From Nonlabens ulvanivorans (GTDB lineage: Bacteria; Bacteroidota; Bacteroidia; Flavobacteriales; Flavobacteriaceae), in assembly GCF_000755285.1 (NCBI RefSeq), contig NZ_BBMK01000003.1, positions 225,956 to 289,955 of the forward strand: a stretch of DNA of 64,000 nt, in the 5' to 3' direction. The position numbers were made by a program, and so were the translations under genes. Of the stretch, positions 43,434 through 52,632 are shown piece by piece. Every line of letters starts with the position of its first letter. Within the stretch, counting starts at the first letter, position 1. The notes under the pieces were generated by a model. The model made no database searches. It was not told the DNA's origin and saw nothing but the letters and a program-made list of their open reading frames with translations.

Positions 43434-43850
43434 CTAGATAAGAAAGGACTGGTGCAACACTGGGATGTCCCGTGTGACCAGAGGCGGCGAGTAAGATGTA
43501 AAAGGTGTGTCTACAAAATCATCGCCAGTGATCGAGTAGATGTAAGAATGAGTGAATAGAACTATAAATTGTTGCTGGTCTAAATTAAAATGATCCCATG
43601 ATAATTTTAAGTCATCTTGCCCTTTTACTAATTCTACAACATCATTACAACAACTTTTTTCTAGTGCAACAGCGCAAGATTCAGTCGTGTTGTTGGTCTC
43701 CATTCCACAGCCATGAGAAGGAACGACTATGGAAATGTCTTTTAAAAATGGACCACAAAAATGTTTATGCACACTGAATGATAGGGTAGAGCATAATACT
43801 ACTACCGCCATCATAAGAACAGATATATTTTTAAGCATTTTTAAAAGCAT
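43434..43850 (-). CDS. HYC_CC_PP-type small envelope protein (Cys/His-rich)
   Basis: A protein of about 138 residues with one N-terminal hydrophobic segment (MLKNISVLMMAVVVLCSTLS). It has the family pattern His-Phe-Cys-Gly (HKHFCGPFL), then HGCGM, then SCCND, and an ending SYSPPL...DIPVLHQSFLI. The HYC-CC-PP words name a Bacteroidetes family usually found with heavy-metal genes. Here Tyr is Phe in the first motif. I set the start at 43850 (MLLKMLKN), though 43865 or 43838 are possible. It is the first gene of the metal-associated operon, divergent from the PAP2 gene. Confidence 0.78.
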   Translation of the reverse strand: MLLKMLKNISVLMMAVVVLCSTLSFSVHKHFCGPFLKDISIVVPSHGCGMETNNTTESCAVALEKSCCNDVVELVKGQDDLKLSWDHFNLDQQQFIVLFTHSYIYSITGDDFVDTPFTSYSPPLVTRDIPVLHQSFLI

Positions 43851-43922
43851 ATTACAAAGATACAATAGTTGTTCCTAAAATGTTGTTAAGTGCATTTTAT
43901 AGTATTTTTGCAAAATGAAAAA

Positions 43923-44762
43923 ATGATGTTTTGCTTGTGTTTTCTATGTATTTGGGTCTCTCAAGGTCAATCTAATGGTGGTAGTTTTAACACTGAAAAT
44001 CAATCCTTATGGAGAGATTTTACCTATGATATGGGTAATGTTTTTCAAGGTGTAGGATATGCATACTCTAGACCTATCTACTGGCAACAAGATGATTTTT
44101 ACAAACTAGGTGCGACAACAGCTCTGACGTTGGGACTTTATTCAATTGATGATCAATCAAGGCGTTATTTTGTAGAACATAAAGAAAATGTACCTAATTT
44201 GATATTGGATTATGGATGGTATGCTGGTAGTCCACAAAATAACTATGGTGCTACAGGTGCAGTTTACCTCACTGGTTTGTTTACTCGCAATGAGAAATTA
44301 AGAAGAACTGGAGTTTTACTATTGTCATCAGCTACAGCTACAGGATTTTTACAACAATTAACTAAGTCGGTAACAGGAAGAGCCAGACCACAAACTAATC
44401 TAGGTAAAAATCACTTTAAACCATTTGGTGGATCTGCTGGTTATCGATCTTTTCCTTCGGGACATGCCGTACTTACTTTTACAAATGCTCACGTTATTGC
44501 AAAGCAATTTGATAGCTGGTGGATCAAAGGGCCTATATATGCCATAGGTGTGACTCCTGGATTAACACGTATATATGAAGAACAGCACTGGGCTAGTGAT
44601 GTATTCTTGAGTTGGGTTATAAGCTACTTTGTAGTAGAAAGTATCGATAAATACTTAGATAAGAAGTATGATCAAAAATATAATTCTGACTCTAAGGATA
44701 ATCTAACCTCTCTAAATTTCACTTTTTCTGGTAATAGGCTAGGTGTCGTTTATTCTTTCTAG
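43923..44762 (+). CDS. PAP2-family phosphatase
   Basis: A membrane-linked phosphatase of about 280 residues. The acid-phosphatase motifs are KSVTGRARPQ (KxxxxxxRP), SFPSGHAVLTF (PSGH) and RIYEEQHWASD (R-x5-H-x3-D). It acts on lipid phosphates such as undecaprenyl or phosphatidic acid phosphates. The in-frame ATG at 43923 gives MMFCLCFLCIWVSQGQS, a short signal peptide. If the A6 run before it (43918-43923) had one more A, the start would be MKKMMFCLC from 43915, which would be more typical. Divergent from the metal-associated operon. Confidence 0.87.
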   Translation: MMFCLCFLCIWVSQGQSNGGSFNTENQSLWRDFTYDMGNVFQGVGYAYSRPIYWQQDDFYKLGATTALTLGLYSIDDQSRRYFVEHKENVPNLILDYGWYAGSPQNNYGATGAVYLTGLFTRNEKLRRTGVLLLSSATATGFLQQLTKSVTGRARPQTNLGKNHFKPFGGSAGYRSFPSGHAVLTFTNAHVIAKQFDSWWIKGPIYAIGVTPGLTRIYEEQHWASDVFLSWVISYFVVESIDKYLDKKYDQKYNSDSKDNLTSLNFTFSGNRLGVVYSF

Positions 44763-44768
44763 AAATTC

Positions 44769-45704
44769 TTAAGAATATAATATTAAAAACACACCTATCA
44801 TGATGCCTGCAAGAGGTATGAGTTTTTGACGTTTGTTTTGTTCCTTAAAAATTAAACCACCTATCACTACCGCAATAATAATTTGGCTACGTTTAATAGC
44901 AGACAACAGCATGATCAAAGCGTCAGGATCTTGAAGAGCTTTAAAATAGAAATAGTCAGCAGTTTGCAATAAGATACCGACTGCTGGTATGGACCACCTA
45001 AATTTAAAATCTTTGCGTTTTTGTGCATATGGAAACCATGTGATGGATAAGATAATCAGTAAAATTATGATAGTGTAAAAGCAAAACCAAAATTGTAGCG
45101 TTTGCGGATTGAGCATTAAGCTCTGTATTAGGAACTTATCATATAATCCACTAGATGCTCCTAAGAAGGTAGCTCCTATAATCGCAAAAATCCATTTATT
45201 ACTTTTAAAATGGATGCCTTCTTTTTTACCGATTCTAGAGTATAATAAGACCGATAATATGATTAAGAAAAAGCCTATCCATTGATAGTTATTAGGAGCT
45301 TCTTTATAAATAAATATGGCGCCTATAAAGGTGAAAAATGGACCTGCAGATCGTATAGGTGTAACAATAGTGAGCGGTAAATGTTTAAGGGCTTGATAGG
45401 CCAGTATCCATGATGCTGCCATTATCATAGATTTTATAACAATGTAACCATGTGTGGACCATGGTATAGTCTCCACATAGAAACCTATTTCTTTAGTTGC
45501 TTCAGGCGCATAGATAGAGCCGATGTAAAAAGGTAAAATCAATAAAAAGCCTGCGATTAATGTTCCTAATAAAACAGGAAACACCTCATTGCCACGCACG
45601 GCATGCTTCTTACATAAATTGTGTAATCCTAAAAATAAAGCGGCCAGCAGGCTAAATACATCCACATGCCGCGAAGATAGTTTTTTGAAGAAATTGAGTG
45701 ACAT
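44769..45704 (-). CDS. EamA/DMT-superfamily transporter
   Basis: An inner-membrane transporter of 311 residues with about ten transmembrane helices in two repeats (e.g. LLAALFLGLHNLCKKHAV at the start, RSAGPFFTFIGAIFIYKEAP in the middle, AIKRSQIIIAVVIGGLIFKE near the end). The two internal segments with Phe-Lys-Glu at the ends of helices are typical of EamA repeats. Substrate unknown. It converges with the PAP2 gene with 6 bases between the two stops. Confidence 0.87.
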   Translation of the reverse strand: MSLNFFKKLSSRHVDVFSLLAALFLGLHNLCKKHAVRGNEVFPVLLGTLIAGFLLILPFYIGSIYAPEATKEIGFYVETIPWSTHGYIVIKSMIMAASWILAYQALKHLPLTIVTPIRSAGPFFTFIGAIFIYKEAPNNYQWIGFFLIILSVLLYSRIGKKEGIHFKSNKWIFAIIGATFLGASSGLYDKFLIQSLMLNPQTLQFWFCFYTIIILLIILSITWFPYAQKRKDFKFRWSIPAVGILLQTADYFYFKALQDPDALIMLLSAIKRSQIIIAVVIGGLIFKEQNKRQKLIPLAGIMIGVFLILYS

Positions 45705-46201
45705 TATTTTATATAAGTCTACGTTTTGAGATTTGAAAAAGCTAAAAACTAATTTATGAATGTTATTGATATATGAGAATTTGTAATTATAGTATCAATT
45801 AATTGTGGTCTAAGAAATAAAACAACATCAAATTTATCAATCAATTAAATTTGAGAAGTTTGCATGTGATTATGATGCCTGTTTCAAATAAATAATTACA
45901 TTTACCACATGAATTTATCTAGAAATAAAAATATATCCTTACCGGTGCGCTTGACGTTGCGACGCCGCTGTGCTTAATCTCATTTAGCATTTAGATATAA
46001 CTTTTATTTTTTTATTTTGAATTCACTTCCATTAATATTTACTGCTTTTCTAACTGCTCCTTCTAGGTACGGTTTTTCTGTGCGTCCTACTTTACGACGC
46101 CGACGCGTAAGGGGGGGTCTTTCTTTTTGGGAATTTAGGTGCGTCCGGTTCTTCTTTTCACAACTACACTTTACACTTTTTAATTTATAAAATCAATCAC
46201 A
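45705..46201. other. 497-base spacer upstream of the arginine operon
   Basis: No gene is seen. It is AT-rich with three GC-rich islands. Two hold a 23-base direct repeat of form GTGCG-N7-TT(G/A)CGACGCCG (45945-45967 and 46080-46102), and a third holds GTGCGTCC near 46140. A G7 run is at 46111-46117. These could be regulatory elements for the arginine genes or a dispersed repeat. Confidence 0.6.
45945..46102 (+). repeat. Pair of 23-base direct repeats before the arginine operon
   Basis: The units at 45945-45967 and 46080-46102 share GTGCG, a spacer of exactly 7 bases, and TT(G/A)CGACGCCG. GC content is far above the surroundings. They could be operator sites or fragments of an old mobile repeat. 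Confidence 0.6.
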
Positions 46202-46828
46202 ATGGAAATTGTCATTGCTCATAAATCGCATTCAAAATATGCGCAAATCATTTGTGATACCATAGCCGACGCTGCCAAAGTGCGCGGTACAGGAATCGCA
46301 AAACGTACACCAGAATATGTCACTACCAAAATGGAAAATGGCAACGCGGTTATCGCACTGGATAACGGAAAATTTGCTGGTTTTTGTTACATAGAGAAAT
46401 GGGGGGGACACGGCAAGTTTGTCGCAAACTCAGGCCTTATTGTACATCCAGATTATAGAAATCTAGGACTGGCCAAACAAATTAAAGAACGCATCTTTTT
46501 ACTATCTAAAGAAAAGTTTCCTGATGCAAAGATATTCAGCATCACCACTGGACTTGCTGTTATGAAAATGAATAGTGATTTAGGTTATAAGCCTGTTACT
46601 TTTTCTGAATTAACAGACGACCAGCAATTCTGGAACGGTTGCCAGACCTGCAAGAACTATGATATCCTACAACGTACAGAACAAAAAATGTGCTTGTGTA
46701 CAGGTATGATCTATGATCCTTCTAAGAAAACAACCGAAGAAAAGAAACCTATTAAAAAGTCTGTTTTCAACAGATTAAAACAAATTAAGCAAACGCTTAT
46801 CCTCAAAAAAGATCAAAATGAACAGTAA
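46202..46828 (+). CDS. GNAT acetyltransferase at the head of the arginine operon (possible N-acetylglutamate synthase)
   Basis: A 208-residue GNAT protein. The acetyl-CoA motif is GLIVHPDYRNLGLAKQIKER (about residues 79-98). The segment GFCYIEKWGGHGKFVANS has an in-frame G7 (46401-46407), where one Gly would be expected. The tail is basic. It overlaps argG by 11 bases and leads an operon in which no argA or argJ is seen, so it may supply the first step, acetylation (or another acylation) of glutamate. That is inference from context. Family membership alone does not show substrate. Confidence 0.83.
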   Translation: MEIVIAHKSHSKYAQIICDTIADAAKVRGTGIAKRTPEYVTTKMENGNAVIALDNGKFAGFCYIEKWGGHGKFVANSGLIVHPDYRNLGLAKQIKERIFLLSKEKFPDAKIFSITTGLAVMKMNSDLGYKPVTFSELTDDQQFWNGCQTCKNYDILQRTEQKMCLCTGMIYDPSKKTTEEKKPIKKSVFNRLKQIKQTLILKKDQNEQ

Positions 46829-48014
46829 TAAAAAATTAGTAATAGCCTATAGTGGCGGACTGGACACCTCATATTGTGCCGTATACCTTTCACAAGATCT
46901 AGGTTATGAAGTGCATGCTGTGTGTGTGAACACAGGTGGTTTTACTCAAGAAGACCTTAAAACTATAGAATCTAACGCTTATAAAATGGGCGTGAGCACT
47001 TTTAAAGCAATAGACGCTGTCAGCACTTTTTATGATAAAGTCGTTAAGTATTTGATTTATGGAAACGTGTTGAAGAACAATACGTATCCACTATCGGTAA
47101 GTGCAGAGCGTATTGTACAAGCCATTGAGATAATTGAATATGCAAAAACCATAGACGCACAATTTATCGCTCATGGAAGTACTGGCGCCGGAAATGATCA
47201 AGTACGTTTTGATATGATTTTTCAAACTCTAGCACCACATATAGAAATTATTACACCTATAAGAGATGGTAAACTATCTCGTAAACAAGAGATAGATTAT
47301 CTCATAGAAAATGGAATAGCTATGTCTTGGGAAAAGTCTCAATATTCTGTCAATAAAGGACTGTGGGGGAACTAGTGTCGGTGGAGCAGAAACACTGACT
47401 TCGCTCAAGGCTTTGCCAGAAGAAGCTTATCCATCACAACTTCAAAAAGAAGGAAAAGAACAAGTAAAATTGGCCTTTAAAAAAGGAGAATTAATTGCTG
47501 TAAATGGGAAAGAGCAATCTTCAGAACTGGCTATACAACAACTCAATGATCTTGCATCTCTTTATGCTATAGGTAGGGATATACATGTAGGCGATACCAT
47601 AGTAGGTATGAAAGGTAGAGTAGGTTTTGAAGCCGCAGCAGCTTGATTACTATAAAAGCACACCATTTATTAGAAAAACACACACTTACTAAGTGGCAGT
47701 TACAGCACAAAGATTATCTGTCTAGTTTTTATGGAATGCACCTGCATGAAGGTCAGTACCTCGATCCTGTAATGCGTGACATGGAGGCTTTCTTAGAAAG
47801 TAGCCAGGCCAAAGTTACTGGAGATGTTTATGTCACTTTACAACCTTATCACTTTACTCTGGATGGTATAGAATCGGTAAACGATTTAATGAATGCAAAA
47901 TTCGGTACTTATGGAGAGGAGAATAAATCATGGACAGCAAGTGAGGCCAAAGGTTTTATCAAGATCATAGGAAACAGCAATAAGATTTATAACCAGATAC
48001 ATCAAGAATCATGA
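46818..48014 (+). CDS. argG: Argininosuccinate synthase (two frame breaks)
   Basis: ArgG joins citrulline and aspartate using ATP. The joined protein has 398 residues. The N-terminal ATP-binding motif is VIAYSGGLDTSYCAVYL (about 6-22). Other marks are HGSTGAGNDQVRFD, SRKQEIDYLIENGI and KGRVGFEAAAA. The frame breaks at a run of five G (47365-47369, one too many; repair gives NKGLWGTSVGGAET) and at 47643-47644 (one T missing; repair gives AAAALITIKAHHLLEKHTL). The third piece (ending YNQIHQES) is thus the C-terminal domain, not a separate gene. The stop overlaps the argC start. Confidence 0.93.
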
Positions 48015-48989
48015 TTAAAGCAGGAATAATAGGTGGTGCAGGTTACACAGCAGGAGAATTAATAAGACTTTTAATTCACCATGATGAGGTAGTCATAGAT
48101 TTTATATACTCAACCTCAAACGCTGGTAATGCCGTAAGCGATGTTCATCAAGATCTTTTGGGTACTACAGATTTGGTGTTTACAAGCCAGTTAAATAACA
48201 ATGTGGACGTTTTGTTTTTATGTCTAGGTCATGGCAATTCAAAATCTTTTTTTAGAGAAGCATCAATTTTCAAAGAATACAAAAATTATCGATTTAAGTA
48301 ATGATTTTAGGTTGATGGAATATGCACGCTTTCGCGAAAGCGAGTTCACATATGGACTGTGCGAGTATCAAAAAGAAGAGATTAAAAAAGCTACTCATGT
48401 GGCAAATCCAGGATGTTTTGCAACAGCGATACAACTTGCCATTTTACCACTAGCAGCACAACAATTGATAAAAGAAGATGTGCATGTAAATGCGGTTACT
48501 GGTGCAACTGGTGCAGGCACAAGTCTGTCACCTACGACACATTTCACTTGGAGAGATAATAATTTCTCACACTATAAAGCTTTTACGCATCAGCATCTAG
48601 GAGAAATAAATCAGACTTTAAAACAGTCACAACAAGATTTTAATTCTAATGTGTTATTTGTGCCTAATCGTGGTGATTTCAGCAGAGGAATTTTTGCGAC
48701 AGCTTATACTAAAATAGACCTATCACTAGAAAAAATAAAAGACCTTTATAAGGACTACTATAAAGACTCGCCATTTGTATTTGTGTCCGATAAAGAAGTG
48801 CATTTAAAGCAAGTAGTTAATACTAATAAGTGCCTAATTCATCTACATAAGCATAATGACATTTTATTAATTACGAGTGTCATCGATAACTTATTGAAAG
48901 GAGCGTCTGGACAGGCAGTACAAAATATGAACTTGATGTATGATTTTCCAGACGATCAAGGTTTACAACTTAAAGCCAACTTTTTTTAA
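48011..48989 (+). CDS. argC: N-acetyl-gamma-glutamyl-phosphate reductase (one frame break)
   Basis: ArgC reduces N-acylglutamyl phosphate with NADPH. The joined protein has 325 residues. The N-terminal Rossmann segment is GIIGGAGYTAGELIRLLIHH, and the catalytic Cys is in HVANPGCFATAIQLA. A run of seven T (48247-48253) is one too long. Repair gives NSKSFLEKHQFSKNTKIIDL. Palindrome copy 9 follows and encodes RFRES in EYARFRESEFTYGLCEY, in a loop that varies among ArgC proteins. Located between argG and proC in the arginine operon. Confidence 0.93.
48328..48341. repeat. Palindrome GCTTTCGCGAAAGC, copy 9 (inside argC)
   Basis: The exact 14-bp core read in the third possible frame, RFRES. This is the only copy here in that frame. 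Confidence 0.95.
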
Positions 48990-48999
48990 ACTCAAAATC

Positions 49000-49800
49000 A
49001 TGAAAATAGCCATAATAGGAACAGGTAATTTAGGACGCTCCATCGCAAAGGGATTGATTAATAATAATGCAATCACCACATTGTATTTAACTAAAAGGAA
49101 TCTTGAAGATCTAGAGTTTTTTCAAGATTATTCTGGCGTGTTTTTAACTGCAGATAATGAAGAAGCAATCAAGAAATCTGACATTATCATATTTGCGGTA
49201 CAGCCAGCACATTTTACTGATATTTTAGAAACAACTAAAGATTTATTTAACGAGAACCATGTGTTGATATCGACGATAACTGGTTTTACGGTAGATAAAA
49301 TAGAGGCAATTATAGGTTCAGATCAGCATGTGATTAGAGCAATGCCCAATACAGCGATCGCGGTTGGTAAATCGATGACCTGTCTGTGTCATAATGAAAA
49401 AGGGACTCGTAGAATAAAAGTAGCTCAGGCTATTTTTAATCGTTTGGGAACAACACTAGTTATTCCAGAAACACAAATGCAAGCTGCAACAGTAGTTTGT
49501 GCTAGTGGAATAGCTTTCTGGATGCGATTAATAAGAGCGAGTACACAAGCGGCAATTCAGTTAGGTTTTGACGCTAGCGAGGCACAACTACTAGCTATGC
49601 ATACTGCCGAAGGTGCTGCAAGTTTATTGATAACAACAGGCAACCACCCAGAACAAGAGATCGATAAAGTTACCACGCCCAAAGGTTGCACCATAGAAGG
49701 TTTAAACGAGATGGAACATAAAGGATTGAGCAGTTCCCTTATTCAAGGTATGATCGCTTCTTTTCAAAAAATTAATACGATTAAAGAAAAACAGATATGA
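49000..49800 (+). CDS. proC: Pyrroline-5-carboxylate reductase-like protein in the arginine operon
   Basis: A 266-residue ProC-family protein. The ATG at 49000 (MKIAIIGTGNLGRSIAKGLI) is the start: the Rossmann GxGxxG follows at once, so the upstream start at 48940 is not needed. It has FAVQPAHFTDIL, RAMPNTAIAVGKSMTCL and the C-terminal dimer part VTTPKGCTIEGLNEMEHKG. ProC makes proline. In Bacteroidetes a ProC paralogue often sits in the arginine operon, perhaps linking ornithine or semialdehyde pools. Its stop overlaps the argD start. Confidence 0.9.
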   Translation: MKIAIIGTGNLGRSIAKGLINNNAITTLYLTKRNLEDLEFFQDYSGVFLTADNEEAIKKSDIIIFAVQPAHFTDILETTKDLFNENHVLISTITGFTVDKIEAIIGSDQHVIRAMPNTAIAVGKSMTCLCHNEKGTRRIKVAQAIFNRLGTTLVIPETQMQAATVVCASGIAFWMRLIRASTQAAIQLGFDASEAQLLAMHTAEGAASLLITTGNHPEQEIDKVTTPKGCTIEGLNEMEHKGLSSSLIQGMIASFQKINTIKEKQI

Positions 49801-50921
49801 GTTTATTTGATGTATACCCACTTTTTGATGTGACACCTGTTCGTGCACAAGATGTTTATGTCTACGATAATAATGATGTGGAATATCTAGATTTATATGG
49901 TGGTCATGCTGTTATTTCTATAGGTCATTCTCATCCAGAATATGTAAATAATATAAGTGAACAGGTTTCTAAGATAGGCTTTTACAGTAATGCGGTTCAA
50001 AACCCATTGCAAGAAGCCCTAGCTAAGCGACTAGTTGACTTTTCTGGTTGTAAAGACTACCAACTATTCATGTGCAATTCTGGTGCAGAGGCAAATGAAA
50101 ACGCATTAAAACTAGCTTCTTTTCATAACGGGAAACATAAAGTAATCGCTTTTAAAAATGGTTTCCATGGTCGTACATCTGCAGCGGTGGCGGCTACAGA
50201 TAATGCAAAAATTATCGCACCATTAAATGCACAACAAGAAGTAGAAATTATTGAATTAGGAGATCTAGTGGCGGTAGAAAAAGCGCTAGATAAGAATAAT
50301 GTTTGTGCGGTAATTGTAGAATGTATTCAAGGAGTAGGTGGTCTAGATGAAGATACTACTTTGTTTTATCAAGGTTTACAGGCTTTGTGTCGTCAGTATA
50401 ATACCTGTTTTATTGCAGATGAGGTGCAATCTGGTTTTGGTAGAACCGGTGACTTTTTTGCATTTCAAAAACATGGACTAGAACCAGATATTATTTCTAT
50501 TGCAAAAGGTATGGGAAATGGATTTCCTATAGGTGGTATCTTGATCCATCCACAAATTAAAGCTTCTTATGGATTGTTAGGGACAACGTTTGGCGGTAAT
50601 CATCTGGCATGTACCGCAGTTTCTACGGTGCTAGATATTATAGAAAAGGAGCAATTAATGGATAATGCAAAAGCAGTATCTGCTCACTTTTTAAAAAGGG
50701 CTCAAGAATTACCACAGGTTAAAAATGTGAAAGGACGTGGCTTAATGTTAGGACTAGAATTTGATTTTCCTATTGCGACAATAAGAAAGAACATTCTGTT
50801 TAATCATCACATTTTTACTGGTAGTGCAAAAAATCCTAACGTGATAAGAATCTTGCCGCCATTAACGATTAATGAATCTCATATAGATTTATTCTTTGAC
50901 GCTTTAAAAGCCGAATTATGA
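49797..50921 (+). CDS. argD: Acetylornithine aminotransferase
   Basis: ArgD transfers an amino group to N-acylglutamate semialdehyde using PLP. The protein has 374 residues. Marks are the PLP site CNSGAEANENALKLA (about 95-109), GFHGRTSAAVAATDN, the Asp in CFIADEVQSGFGRTG and the Schiff-base Lys in IISIAKGMGNGFPIGG. The ending RILPPLTINESHID is standard. Starts with ATG overlapping the proC stop. In this operon its substrate could be the acetyl or succinyl form. Confidence 0.95.
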   Translation: MSLFDVYPLFDVTPVRAQDVYVYDNNDVEYLDLYGGHAVISIGHSHPEYVNNISEQVSKIGFYSNAVQNPLQEALAKRLVDFSGCKDYQLFMCNSGAEANENALKLASFHNGKHKVIAFKNGFHGRTSAAVAATDNAKIIAPLNAQQEVEIIELGDLVAVEKALDKNNVCAVIVECIQGVGGLDEDTTLFYQGLQALCRQYNTCFIADEVQSGFGRTGDFFAFQKHGLEPDIISIAKGMGNGFPIGGILIHPQIKASYGLLGTTFGGNHLACTAVSTVLDIIEKEQLMDNAKAVSAHFLKRAQELPQVKNVKGRGLMLGLEFDFPIATIRKNILFNHHIFTGSAKNPNVIRILPPLTINESHIDLFFDALKAEL

Positions 50922-51856
50922 AAAAATACACAGAACTTAAAGATATAAAAGGTCTCTCTCAACTAGTTAATGAGGCAATTGCAATCAAGCAAGCACCATA
51001 TGAATTTCAACATCTAGGTAAGAACAAAACTCTAGTGATGTTGTTTTTTAATGCGAGTTTAAGAACGCGATTAAGCACAGAAAAAGCAGCAAGGAATCTA
51101 GGGTTAGAAGTACAAATATTAAATGTGAATGATTCTTGGAAACTAGAATTTGACGATGGAACGGTGATGAATGCAGACAGTTCTGAACATGTAAAAGAAG
51201 CAGCTCAGGTCATTTCTCAATATGCTGATGTGATTGCGGTAAGAGCTTTTCCTTCTTTAATTGATAAAGAAAAGGATGCTCAAGAAGTAGTCCTGAATAG
51301 TTTTATAAAATATGCGTCAGTACCTGTTGTAAATATGGAAAGTGCAACAGCTCATCCTTTACAAGCTCTTGCAGATGTTATTACTCTGGAAGAATTGAAA
51401 ACTAAGAAAAAACCCAAAGTGGTCATTTCCTGGGCGCCACATCCCAAAGCATTGCCGCAAGCGGTAGCAAACTCATTTATTGAAGTGATGCAAATGGCAA
51501 ACGTAGATCTTACGATTACACATCCTCAGGGATATGAATTATCTGATGCGGTTGTAAAAGAAACACCGGTGATTTATGATCAGAAAAAGGCTTTGAAAGA
51601 AGCCGACTTTGTCTATGTGAAAAACTGGAGCAGTTATACTGATTATGGTAAGATTTTAAGTCAAGACGCGAGCTGGATGATGACTCAGAAAAAATTAGGT
51701 AATGCAAAATTTATGCACTGTCTACCTGTAAGAAGAAACGTTGTGGTAGAAGATGCTGTGCTAGATAGTGAGAATTCCATCGTTATCCAGCAGGCCAATA
51801 ATAGGACCTATGCAGCTCAAGTAATTTTAAAAAATATTTTAGAAAACATAGAATAA
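50918..51856 (+). CDS. argF': N-acyl-L-ornithine carbamoyltransferase (acetyl- or succinyl-ornithine type)
   Basis: Transfers a carbamoyl group to N-acylornithine, which replaces ornithine carbamoyltransferase in Bacteroidetes and Xanthomonas. The protein has 312 residues. The carbamoyl-phosphate motif is SLRTRLSTEKAARNLG, then DGTVMNADSSEHVKEA, ESATAHPLQALADVI, SWAPHPKALPQAVANSF and MHCLPVRRNVVVEDAVLD. At the residue said to set substrate choice (Pro90 in Bacteroides succinyl-type, Glu92 in Xanthomonas acetyl-type) the aligned residue here seems to be Ser in DSSEH. Mutation of that Glu to Ser, Pro or Val is reported to give succinyl specificity. Confidence 0.9.
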   Translation: MKKYTELKDIKGLSQLVNEAIAIKQAPYEFQHLGKNKTLVMLFFNASLRTRLSTEKAARNLGLEVQILNVNDSWKLEFDDGTVMNADSSEHVKEAAQVISQYADVIAVRAFPSLIDKEKDAQEVVLNSFIKYASVPVVNMESATAHPLQALADVITLEELKTKKKPKVVISWAPHPKALPQAVANSFIEVMQMANVDLTITHPQGYELSDAVVKETPVIYDQKKALKEADFVYVKNWSSYTDYGKILSQDASWMMTQKKLGNAKFMHCLPVRRNVVVEDAVLDSENSIVIQQANNRTYAAQVILKNILENIE

Positions 51857-52632
51857 TGGAACAGCTTAAAGTTATAAAAATAGGTGGACACATTATTAAT
51901 GACCAGCAAGCACTAGATGATTTCTTAACCATATTTACCGCGATAAAAGGGCTGAAAGTCCTTATTCATGGAGGTGGAAAAGTAGCTACAGAATTAACTC
52001 AAAAAATGAATCTAGAGGTAAAAATGATCGATGGTCGTCGCATTACAGATTCAGAAACCCTAGACATTGCCACTATGGTTTATGCTGGTAAAGTGAACAA
52101 AACTATCGTGGCAAAGTTGCAAGCTAAGCAGTGCAATGCTATAGGATTTACAGGAGCTGATGGGAATACTATTTTGTCTAAAAAACGAGATGTAGAAGAG
52201 GTCGATTTTGGTTATGTAGGAGATGTTGTAATAGTAGATACAGAGATTGTTGAGGTGTTGCTTTCGCGAAAGCGTACTCCAGTATTTTGCGCCATAACAC
52301 ACGACGGACATGGTCAATTATTAAATACAAATGCAGATACTCTTGCGGCTGAACTAGCTATTGCACTAGCCAAAAACTATGAAACAGAACTGTATTACTG
52401 TTTTGAGAAAAAAGGAGTTTTAAAGAATATTACAGATGAAGAGTCTGTAATTAAGAATATCAATTTAGAAAATTATCAAGATTTAAAATCTCAAGGAATT
52501 ATTGCCGACGGAATGCTGCCTAAAATGCAAAATTGTTTTCATGCTATTCAAAATGGCGTGCAAAAAGTATGTGTAGGATTGCCAGATATGCTTCAAAATT
52601 CAAACAGTTTATTTACTACAATATCGAACTAA
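51856..52632 (+). CDS. argB: Acetylglutamate kinase
   Basis: ArgB phosphorylates N-acylglutamate. The protein has 258 residues and the amino-acid-kinase fold: VIKIGGHIINDQ at the start, LKVLIHGGGKVATEL (about 34-48), IGFTGADGNTI, and LNTNADTLAAELAIAL. It ends with ATP-site GIIADGMLPKMQNC. Palindrome copy 10 encodes LSRKR in VEVLLSRKRTPVFC, next to a variable loop. First base of its ATG is the last base of the argF' stop region, and its stop overlaps argE (TAATG). Confidence 0.95.
   Translation: MEQLKVIKIGGHIINDQQALDDFLTIFTAIKGLKVLIHGGGKVATELTQKMNLEVKMIDGRRITDSETLDIATMVYAGKVNKTIVAKLQAKQCNAIGFTGADGNTILSKKRDVEEVDFGYVGDVVIVDTEIVEVLLSRKRTPVFCAITHDGHGQLLNTNADTLAAELAIALAKNYETELYYCFEKKGVLKNITDEESVIKNINLENYQDLKSQGIIADGMLPKMQNCFHAIQNGVQKVCVGLPDMLQNSNSLFTTISN
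52260..52273. repeat. Palindrome GCTTTCGCGAAAGC, copy 10 (inside argB)
   Basis: The exact 14-bp core read as LSRKR in acetylglutamate kinase, just before the strand TPVFCAIT. Confidence 0.95.

Noticed and set aside
47413..48014. Separate small genes after the argG start fragment
   Set aside because: Both continue the ArgG sequence in other frames. One base each repairs the gene.
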